A DNA stretch of 19,887 bases, from NCBI GenBank assembly GCA_030145945.1, contig JASLDK010000067.1:1-19887 (forward strand), given 5' to 3'. Position 1 is the first letter of the stretch, and each line of letters begins with the position of its first letter. The notes under the pieces were generated by a model that was given only the letters and a program-made list of their open reading frames with translations, was not told the DNA's origin and searched no databases. Position numbers and translations under genes: made by a program. Shown one piece after another: positions 14,878 through 19,887 of the stretch. This DNA is from Nocardioides sp. Its GTDB lineage: Bacteria > Actinomycetota > Actinomycetes > Propionibacteriales > Nocardioidaceae.

Positions 14878-15664
14878 GGAACTCGCCGCAGTCGATGTTG
14901 AGCATCTGGCCGGTGATCGCGGAGGCGAGGTCGGAGGCGAGGAAGAGGGCCCCTCGCGCGACCTCGTCGGGGGTGGCGAGCCGCTTGAGATCGGTGGGGG
15001 CGGCCTTCTCGGCGTACACCTCCTCGGGGGTGCGGCCGGACTCCTGCGCGATCCATTCGAAGTAGGCCTTGTTGACGTCCTCGTAGATGTAGGACGGCGC
15101 GACGCTGTTGACCCGGATGCCGCGGGGGCCGAGCTCGGTGGCGAGCGACTGGGAGAGGTGTTCAAGGGTGCCCTTGGACAGCTTGTAGCCGGAGTACTCG
15201 GGCTGGCTGCTGTAGATCACGCACGAGTTGACCATGATCACCGAGCCGCCGACCTTTGTCTCCGTCTGCGCGAGGGAGTCGGCGAAGAGGGACGACAGCC
15301 GCAGCGGTGCGAAGACGTTCGTCTCGTTGGCGTCGCGCAGCCCCTGCAGGTCGAGGGTGCTGATCGGGTCCATCGGCGGGATCCCGAAGGCGTTGTTGAT
15401 GAGGCAGTCGACGCGCCCGAACTCGTCGAGCGTGGCGTCGACGAGCGCCTTGCGCTGGTCCTCGTCGGTGATGTCCGTGGGTACGACGAGGGCACGGCGC
15501 CCGTGGGACCGGACGACGTCGGCCATCTTCTCCAGCCGCTTGGGGGTGCGGCTGACGAGCACGAGGTCGGCGCCCATCTTGGCCGCCTCCTCGCCGAGGG
15601 AGCGGCCGAGGCCGGGGCCGACACCGGACAACACGATGACCTTGTCGGTCAGCAGATTCACCAT
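14870..15664 (-). CDS. SDR-family oxidoreductase under a KstR-type box
   Basis: A 264-aa classical short-chain dehydrogenase: cofactor loop SGVGPGLG (13-20, with S in place of the usual first T), DITD (64-67), NNAFG (90-94, NNAG variant), catalytic Ser147 and YxxxK as Tyr160/Lys164, and RVNSVAPSYI. The arginine SRTPKRL after strand 2 and the lack of a strand-2 acidic residue suggest NADP(H), tentatively. The start ATG 15664 gives the standard length; the frame continues upstream into Uma2 antisense. A TACTCT -10-like element lies 7 nt upstream of the ATG, hinting at a leaderless transcript, and a KstR box overlaps it. It is first in an operon with the sulfotransferase. Confidence 0.87.
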   Translation of the reverse strand: MVNLLTDKVIVLSGVGPGLGRSLGEEAAKMGADLVLVSRTPKRLEKMADVVRSHGRRALVVPTDITDEDQRKALVDATLDEFGRVDCLINNAFGIPPMDPISTLDLQGLRDANETNVFAPLRLSSLFADSLAQTETKVGGSVIMVNSCVIYSSQPEYSGYKLSKGTLEHLSQSLATELGPRGIRVNSVAPSYIYEDVNKAYFEWIAQESGRTPEEVYAEKAAPTDLKRLATPDEVARGALFLASDLASAITGQMLNIDCGEFHA

Positions 15665-15675
15665 GCGGGCAAGAG

Positions 15676-15689
15676 TAGAACGTGTTTCA
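15676..15689. promoter_or_regulatory. KstR-type operator on the SDR promoter
   Basis: TAGAACGTGTTTCA fits the published mycobacterial KstR motif TnnAACnnGTTnnA at every fixed position, though the right arm is imperfectly symmetric. It ends 11 bp before the SDR ATG and overlaps a TACTCT -10-like element on the minus strand, the right position to block transcription until a steroid-CoA ligand releases the repressor. Confidence 0.65.
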
Positions 15690-15725
15690 GTTTTGGGGAA
15701 GGGTGATCGTCGGATCGTCCGAGGC

Positions 15726-16427
15726 TCAGGGCAGCAGTTCGGCCGGGTCGAAGCGGACCTGCACTGGCTCCTCGACCACGACCGTCTCGCCCGCACCCCA
15801 TGCTCCGAGCTCGGCGTACGTGCCGTCGCGCAGGACGTAGGCGATGACCTTGATCGGGTCGAGCTCGACTCGCCAGTAGCCGGGGATGCCGGCCTCGGCG
15901 TACTTCTCGGACTTGACCGTCCGGTCTGTCCGCTCCGTGGTCGGCGACGCCACTTCGACAACCAGCACAGTGGCTGACGCCTTCTGTTCGCTGGCCCGCG
16001 GTTGCACCTCGGTGCGCTTGACCAGCGTGATGTCAGGACCGACGAGTGCGTCAACCAGCCTGACGCCGATCTCGCGCACGGGCACCACGTCGCGTGGCAA
16101 CTGCGCTTTCAAGATTGCTCGCAGCTCGTCCGCGATCATTTGGTGCAGGATGTTCGGCTGCGCGTTCACGAACAGCAACCCGTCGATGACCTCGAAGAGG
16201 TTGCCCTCGGGGAACCTTGCGAGATCCTCGGGCTTCCAGGAGAGCCACGTCGTCGGATCACGCTCGACGATGAGTGTTCCGTCGATGACCTCAACCCGCC
16301 ACCCGTCGTCGCGATCGAAGCGCGCGAGTTCCTCTGGTGTCCAGGGCTCAAGGTGGTCCATGAGCAGAGAGAGCATGGCGTCACCGTCCATTCGTTGAGT
16401 CTGCCATTTGTGCAGTGCATGGACCAA
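15726..16427 (-). CDS. Uma2-family (DUF820) putative nuclease with duplicated N-terminus
   Basis: A protein of up to 233 aa with the Uma2 PD-(D/E)xK fold: FEVIDGLLFV, LVGPDITLV (metal Asp), VVEVASPTTERTDRTVKSEKYAEAGIPGYWRVEL (Glu...Lys active region). The family is common in actinobacteria and cyanobacteria; its function is unproven. Residues 29-54 (WTPEELARF...EVIDGTLIV) and 64-87 (WKPEDLARF...EVIDGLLFV) are clearly duplicated. Start alternatives are ATG 16427, 16391 (MDGDAML) and 16376; none has a strong ribosome site, and the shorter ones still keep the duplication. The DNA looks somewhat poorer in G+C than its neighbours. It lies between two KstR-type gene sets, and DnaA-box-like sites lie upstream. 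Confidence 0.8.
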   Translation of the reverse strand: MVHALHKWQTQRMDGDAMLSLLMDHLEPWTPEELARFDRDDGWRVEVIDGTLIVERDPTTWLSWKPEDLARFPEGNLFEVIDGLLFVNAQPNILHQMIADELRAILKAQLPRDVVPVREIGVRLVDALVGPDITLVKRTEVQPRASEQKASATVLVVEVASPTTERTDRTVKSEKYAEAGIPGYWRVELDPIKVIAYVLRDGTYAELGAWGAGETVVVEEPVQVRFDPAELLP

Positions 16428-16472
16428 GGCTCATTCGCAGCCCCGACAACCAGCGTGAACGTAGTGGCACCC

Positions 16473-16509
16473 TGTGGACGAGCGCCGCCGAGTCACTACC
16501 TGTGGACAG
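16473..16509 (-). promoter_or_regulatory. Second pair of DnaA-box-like sites, upstream of the Uma2 gene
   Basis: On the minus strand, CTGTCCACA (16501-16509) fits the actinobacterial DnaA-box consensus and TCGTCCACA (16473-16481) differs from it at one position. They are 28 bp apart, nearly the same spacing as the pair at 13650-13685. CTGTCCACAGGT is identical in both places. The 120-bp gap 16428-16547 otherwise shows nothing recognisable. Confidence 0.35.
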
Positions 16510-16547
16510 CCGATGTCCTCATCGAGGACGGATGTGACGGATGGGTC

Positions 16548-17708
16548 CTAGGAGATCATCCGGCGGGCGACCGCCCGCTGCCGCGCGGCGATTCGCTCGG
16601 CGTACTCCTCCGTCGACAGCCCGACCAGCCCCGGCAACCGGCTCGGTACGTCGGACACGGGGACGATCTCGACGCTCGGTCCGTCCTCGGCGGACAGCGA
16701 GCGGGACAGCTGCTGCCAGCGCAGCATGATCGGGCCGGTGCGGTGGCCCGTGGTCTCGAGCCAGTTGGCGATGGGTGCGCCGCCGGGGCCGGGCGGCCGC
16801 TCGGAGATCACGAAGCGCATCACCCCGTCGTCATCACAAGTCGCCTGGGCCTTCGTCAGTGACGTCTGATGAGTCTCGTAGTCGGTCGAGGCATACCAGT
16901 CCGACCCGATCTGGATGGCCTGATAGGTGCAGTCGTCGCAGCGCGGCACCGCCACGATCATCGCCTCGTCCTCCGACAGCTCGTAGTGCCCGATGGAGGA
17001 GAACTGCGACGACAGCCCGCCCGGGGTCGAGGCCGGAACGGTCAAGGTGTTGACCGGCTCCTTGAACTGGAAGAAGTGCGGGAACGCGAACCATGTCTGG
17101 ATCGAGCCGACCAGCGAGCGGGCCGCCACGTCGTACTTCTTGCGCAGGCCGTCCTCGGTCAACGGTCGGCGAGCCGCGCCGATCGTGTCGAGGCGCTCGA
17201 TCCACAGCGTGCCCCGCTCCTCGGCGTCCCAGTCGTTGAAGACCTCGCGCACGATGAGCGTTTTCGCCCCCGGCTCGGCGGTGTAGTCGAACGTGAACGA
17301 GCCGTCGTCGGCGATGGTGAGCTCGCGGTCGTCGAACGCCATCAGCGAGGTCGCCGCGGCGGAGGCGCTGTACATGCCACCCATCACCTGGAAGGACAGG
17401 TCGGCCGACGTGCCGCGCCGTCCGCTGATCCGATAGGTCACGCCTTCACGGACATAGGCGTGGAAGTAGACGGCGTCCGGGTTGTCCAGTCCCTGCCGGG
17501 AGAACTGGTGGGTGGGGTTGATGAAGACCGGCTGCTCGAGGTCGTAGTCGAAGGCGGTCTGCATCGCCATCCGGATCCGCCCCGAGAGGTAGTCGTAGCC
17601 CTCGAGGCGGTCGGCCTCGGTCCTGATGAACGGCGCGTTCGCGATCAGCTCCTCCGCCTCGGCGATCGCGTCCTGGAGCGGCTTGGTCAGCCCGAGAGCG
17701 CCCGACAT
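16548..17708 (-). CDS. Conserved DUF1214-like protein in KstR-type operon
   Basis: A 386-aa soluble protein without signal peptide. Its pattern (PTHQFSRQGLDNPDAVYFHAYVREGVTYRISGRRGTSADLSFQV near 66-110, then a beta-rich core with GSFTFDYT and a WFAFPHFFQF segment) resembles actinobacterial DUF1214-containing proteins of unknown function. From memory, a protein of this type (Rv3531c) precedes the SDR and sulfotransferase genes in the M. tuberculosis KstR region. The ATG shares its A with the TGA of the LLM oxidoreductase (TGATG), so the two are coupled and share the KstR box at 18605. No catalytic motif can be named. Confidence 0.7.
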   Translation of the reverse strand: MSGALGLTKPLQDAIAEAEELIANAPFIRTEADRLEGYDYLSGRIRMAMQTAFDYDLEQPVFINPTHQFSRQGLDNPDAVYFHAYVREGVTYRISGRRGTSADLSFQVMGGMYSASAAATSLMAFDDRELTIADDGSFTFDYTAEPGAKTLIVREVFNDWDAEERGTLWIERLDTIGAARRPLTEDGLRKKYDVAARSLVGSIQTWFAFPHFFQFKEPVNTLTVPASTPGGLSSQFSSIGHYELSEDEAMIVAVPRCDDCTYQAIQIGSDWYASTDYETHQTSLTKAQATCDDDGVMRFVISERPPGPGGAPIANWLETTGHRTGPIMLRWQQLSRSLSAEDGPSVEIVPVSDVPSRLPGLVGLSTEEYAERIAARQRAVARRMIS

Positions 17709-18595
17709 CAGGACGCCTTCGCGATGATGTTCTCGGCGTACTGCTCGAGGTGCTTGATCTTGTCGTCCAGTGGCTGCGTGTCCTGCCCCTTGATGTAGGG
17801 GATCCGGAAGCCGACGATGCAGTCGGTGACGCCCTTGTCCTCGAGACGCTTGATGCCGTCGAGCGTGTAGGCGTCGTACGAGATGACATGGACCTCGAAG
17901 TCGTCGCGGGTGTCACCTTCCTCGGCTCGGATCTCGGCGAGCCGGGTGAGGAGCCGGTCGAGCTCCTCGCCGTCACCGCCGGCATGCATCCACCCGTCGC
18001 CCTTGCGTACGGCGCGGCGCAGGGCCGCGTCCGAGTGGCCGCCCACGAGCAGCGGGATCTTCTCGGTCGGGGCCGGGCACTGCTGGAGGGGTTCGAAGTC
18101 GAAGAACTCGCCCTGGAACCCGAAGAAGGCGGGTTCGTCACCGGGCTGGGTCAGGCCGCGCAGGATGTCCATGCACTCGTCCATCCGCTTGCCACGGCGT
18201 TCCCACGGGACGCCCATCGCGGCGAAGTCCTCGGGCCACGGCGAGAGGCCGACGCCGAGGCCGAGACGGTTGCCGGACAGGAAGGCGAGTGAGGACGCCT
18301 GCTTGGCGACCAGGACCGGCGGCCGGATCGGGAGCTTCAGGACGAACGGCGTCAGGCGCAGCTTCTCCGTCACCGCGAACAGGCTCGCGCACAGGATGAA
18401 GGTCTCGATGAACTCCTTGCCGAGCAGGAACTCCCGGTCACCGGTGTCGGTGTAGGGGTACTTCGAGTCCGACTCCTGTGGGTAGATCAGGCTGTCCGCG
18501 ATCGTCATCGAGGTGTAGCCGGCGGCCTCGCAGGCCTGGGCGAGCGGGGCGTAGTAGTGGGCCTGGGTCATGCCCTCGGCGAAGGAGAAGCGCAT
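17708..18595 (-). CDS. LLM-class F420-dependent oxidoreductase
   Basis: A 295-aa luciferase-like TIM-barrel protein: MRFSFAEGMTQAHYYAPLAQACEAAGYTSMTIADS at the start, the KLRLTPFVLKLPIRPPVLVAKQASSLAFLSGNRLGLGVGLSPWPEDFAAMG core (about 77-126), RRGKRMDECMDILRGL, IPLLVGGHSDAALRRAVRKGDGWM. Enzymes of this class use deazaflavin F420 (rarely FMN) to oxidise or reduce substrates; the substrate is unknown. The ATG at 18595 lies about 9 bp from a perfect KstR-type palindrome, with a TAGTGT -10-like element 6 nt before it, so a leaderless, KstR-repressed transcript is likely. It is first in an operon with the DUF1214-like gene, and the setting suggests a step in steroid breakdown. Confidence 0.86.
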   Translation of the reverse strand: MRFSFAEGMTQAHYYAPLAQACEAAGYTSMTIADSLIYPQESDSKYPYTDTGDREFLLGKEFIETFILCASLFAVTEKLRLTPFVLKLPIRPPVLVAKQASSLAFLSGNRLGLGVGLSPWPEDFAAMGVPWERRGKRMDECMDILRGLTQPGDEPAFFGFQGEFFDFEPLQQCPAPTEKIPLLVGGHSDAALRRAVRKGDGWMHAGGDGEELDRLLTRLAEIRAEEGDTRDDFEVHVISYDAYTLDGIKRLEDKGVTDCIVGFRIPYIKGQDTQPLDDKIKHLEQYAENIIAKAS

Positions 18596-18604
18596 CCGGC
18601 AACA

Positions 18605-18620
18605 CTAGAACCTGTTCTAG
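18605..18620. promoter_or_regulatory. Perfect KstR-type operator between divergent F420-enzyme genes
   Basis: CTAGAACCTGTTCTAG has perfect 7-bp arms (18605-18611, 18614-18620) around CT, and its core fits TnnAACnnGTTnnA at all fixed positions. It is the only palindrome in the 37-bp gap between the divergent LLM gene (start 18595) and the Ddn-type gene (start 18633). It overlaps -10-like elements on both strands (TAGTGT minus, TAGATT plus), so one repressor dimer pair could close both promoters. Confidence 0.82.
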
Positions 18621-18632
18621 ATTTCTGCCAGA

Positions 18633-19127
18633 GTGAGTCCCATGGCCGCCACCAAGCCCAAGCCCGAGGGCCTCGATGCGCCCATCGTCGCAGCGATCAT
18701 CAAGTACGCCGCCAAGGCCAATGTGCGGATCTACCAGCTCACCAACGGCCGACTCGGCGCGAAGTGGCGGATCGGCGCGGGGTGGCGCAAGCCGGTCCCC
18801 GTCCTGCTGCTCGACCACGTCGGCCGCAAGTCCGGAGCTCAGTTCACCACGCCGCTGCTCTACCTCGCCGACGGCCGCGACCTGGTCGTCGTGGCCTCGC
18901 AGGGCGGGCTGCCGAAGAACCCCCAGTGGTTCCACAACCTGGTCGCGACCCCGGAGGCGACGGTCGACACCCCCGGGGAGCGCGGTCGGCCGGTGCGGGC
19001 TCGCGTCGCCGACGCCGCCGAACGGCGAGAGCTGTGGCCCAGACTCGTCGAGCTGTACGCCGACTTCGACAACTACCAGGCCTGGACCGACCGGGAGATC
19101 CCGGTCGTCGTCCTGGAACCCCGCTGA
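18633..19127 (+). CDS. Ddn-type F420-dependent nitroreductase/quinone reductase family protein
   Basis: A 164-aa protein of the deazaflavin-dependent nitroreductase family (PF04075, split beta-barrel): VLLLDHVGRKSGAQFTTPLLYLADG (F420 phosphate-binding GRKSG, about 65-69), WFHNLVATPEATVD, and YADFDNYQAWTDREIPVVVLEP at the end. Relatives reduce quinones or nitro compounds with F420H2. GTG 18633 lies 9 nt after the -10-like TAGATT, fitting a leaderless start; ATG 18642 is the alternative. It is controlled by the same KstR box as the divergent LLM gene. The last five codons with the stop (LEPR-stop) are the first unit of a triplicated 15-bp sequence. Confidence 0.87.
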   Translation: MSPMAATKPKPEGLDAPIVAAIIKYAAKANVRIYQLTNGRLGAKWRIGAGWRKPVPVLLLDHVGRKSGAQFTTPLLYLADGRDLVVVASQGGLPKNPQWFHNLVATPEATVDTPGERGRPVRARVADAAERRELWPRLVELYADFDNYQAWTDREIPVVVLEPR

Positions 19128-19157
19128 CTGGAACCCCGCTGACTGGAACCCCGCTGA
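19113..19157 (+). repeat. 15-bp tandem triplication containing a stop codon
   Basis: CTGGAACCCCGCTGA is present three times without any change: 19113-19127, 19128-19142 and 19143-19157. The unit length is a multiple of three, so each copy reads LEPR-stop in the frame of the Ddn-type gene. The real gene ends in copy 1; copies 2 and 3 form the spacer before the ribosome site (GAGAGGAG) of the next gene. Confidence 0.95.
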
Positions 19158-19168
19158 GAGGAGCACGC

Positions 19169-19600
19169 GTGGACCTGCAGGAACTGACCGACCGCGCCGA
19201 GATCACCGACGCCATCACCCGCTACACCTTCGCGGTCGACGAGGGGGACTTCGACGCCCTCGACACGGTGTTCACGCCGGACGCCAACATCGACTACACC
19301 GAGTCCGGTGGCGTGGTCGACACCTTCCCGGTGGTCAAGGCGTGGCTCGCCGAGGCGCTGCCGGGCTTCTCGAAGCACCGGCTGCACACGGTCGGCCAGA
19401 TCGGCTTCGCGTTCACCGGCGACCGTGACGAGGCCGCCGTCACGGCGTACTTCCACAACCCGATGCGCATCGCCGACGGCAAGGGCGGCGAGCGGGTCGT
19501 CGAGGTCGGCGGCAAGTATCGCCACACATTCGTCCGCACCGCGGAGGGCTGGCGTTCGCGCCGACTGCACGAAGAGGTCGTCTGGACGCGCGGTTTCTGA
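19169..19600 (+). CDS. SnoaL/NTF2-like protein downstream of the Ddn-type gene
   Basis: A 143-aa protein of the SnoaL_4 (NTF2-like cone) family: the start LQELTDRAEITDAITRYTFAVDEGDFDALDTVFTPDANIDYTESGG (3-48) is highly typical, and a late GGKYRHTFVRTAEGWRSRRLHEEVVW follows. Family members include steroid Delta-isomerases, dehydratases and hydroxylases; the catalytic function here cannot be assigned, although the KstR setting makes a steroid-related isomerase or dehydratase reasonable. The GTG at 19169 has a clear GAGAGGAG ribosome site (19156-19163). It is in one operon with the Ddn-type gene, the gap filled by the 15-bp repeats. Confidence 0.83.
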   Translation: MDLQELTDRAEITDAITRYTFAVDEGDFDALDTVFTPDANIDYTESGGVVDTFPVVKAWLAEALPGFSKHRLHTVGQIGFAFTGDRDEAAVTAYFHNPMRIADGKGGERVVEVGGKYRHTFVRTAEGWRSRRLHEEVVWTRGF

Positions 19601-19607
19601 TTTCTTT

Positions 19608-19632
19608 CACCCGTCAGGACAATGGACGGGTG
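19608..19632 (+). promoter_or_regulatory. Hairpin covering the start codon of the last gene
   Basis: CACCCGTC (19608-19615) and GACGGGTG (19625-19632) are perfect 8-bp arms around a 9-nt loop. The right arm contains the GTG start (19630-19632) and the loop contains the AGGA ribosome-site-like sequence (19616-19619). It may limit translation of the last gene, or act as a terminator for the SnoaL-like gene. Confidence 0.4.
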
Positions 19633-19887
19633 AGCGACCCGCAGCAGTCTCCCGAACGCCCGGTCGTCAACGGGATCATCGCGATGGTCGCCGTCACCCT
19701 CGGCGTCGGCCTGATCCTCGGCGTCGTCGCGCTCGTCGGCGCCAAGATGCTCGGCATCAACGGCTCGAGCGGCACGAGCTCTGCGGATTCCACCGTCCAC
19801 CAGTCGATGTACCTCCCCAGTCCGGTCGAGACCTCCGAGGCCGGCGGGCCGCTCCTCACCCTGGCCACCCGCGAGACCGACGAGACC
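19630..19887 (+). CDS. N-terminally anchored membrane protein, 3' truncated by window
   Basis: The GTG at 19630 opens a frame of 86 codons that runs off the right edge. The product has a short hydrophilic head (MSDPQQSPERP), one long membrane helix (about 12-42: VVNGIIAMVAVTLGVGLILGVVALVGAKMLG) and a Ser/Thr-rich outside region, so it is a type II-like anchored or secreted protein. No family is recognised. The start lies in a perfect 8-bp hairpin, and the ribosome-site-like AGGA is in the loop. An in-frame ATG at 19684 would cut the head and begin within the helix, making it unlikely. Confidence 0.6.
   Translation, partial: MSDPQQSPERPVVNGIIAMVAVTLGVGLILGVVALVGAKMLGINGSSGTSSADSTVHQSMYLPSPVETSEAGGPLLTLATRETDET

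Noticed and set aside
1..19887. tRNA, rRNA, CRISPR array, insertion sequence or prophage
   Set aside because: No cloverleaf or CCA-ended gene, no regularly spaced repeat array, and no transposase, integrase or phage structural protein was seen in any frame.

Overview
The window is about 20 kb of high-GC DNA with densely packed genes, GTG starts, overlapping stop/start codons, two F420-type oxidoreductases and actinobacterial operator types. This points to an actinobacterium of the Nocardioides / mycolata kind; the genus is inferred, not proven. No rRNA, tRNA, CRISPR array, transposase or phage gene was found. About 20 protein genes fill nearly all of it, and no stretch over 300 bases lacks a gene.

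Region 1 (1-3.6 kb): the tail of an unidentified gene and a perfect 36-bp palindrome are followed, on the minus strand, by a pair of CoA-ester lyases. One is a Chloroflexus-type L-malyl-CoA/beta-methylmalyl-CoA lyase and the other a CitE-like lyase. Divergent from them is a small DoxX-type membrane protein whose promoter carries a textbook 19-bp DtxR/IdeR iron box.

Region 2 (2.7-6.6 kb): a polyhydroxyalkanoate (PHA) module. It has a PHA synthase (phaC) and an intracellular PHA depolymerase (phaZ) in one minus-strand operon, with a divergent PucR-family regulator. It ends in a 22-bp-arm inverted repeat. Carbon storage, its remobilisation and the use of the resulting acyl-CoAs (malyl/methylmalyl-CoA chemistry) may be linked across regions 1 and 2; this is inference.

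Region 3 (6.6-13.7 kb): a nitroreductase translationally coupled to a fused ABC exporter (minus strand). Divergent from these is a 54-aa small ORF followed by a 1000-aa LuxR-family ATPase regulator. Next come a hicA-hicB toxin-antitoxin pair and a small hypothetical protein.

Region 4 (13.7-19.9 kb): a set with steroid-catabolism (KstR) operators. A perfect KstR-type box sits between a divergent LLM/F420 oxidoreductase plus DUF1214-like operon and a Ddn-type F420 oxidoreductase plus SnoaL-like operon. A second KstR box sits on the start of an SDR plus sulfotransferase operon. A Uma2-type nuclease gene with an internally duplicated N-terminus lies between the two halves. Other curiosities are a triplicated 15-bp gene end that repeats an in-frame stop, paired DnaA-box-like sites upstream of two accessory genes, and a hairpin over the start of the last, truncated membrane-protein gene.
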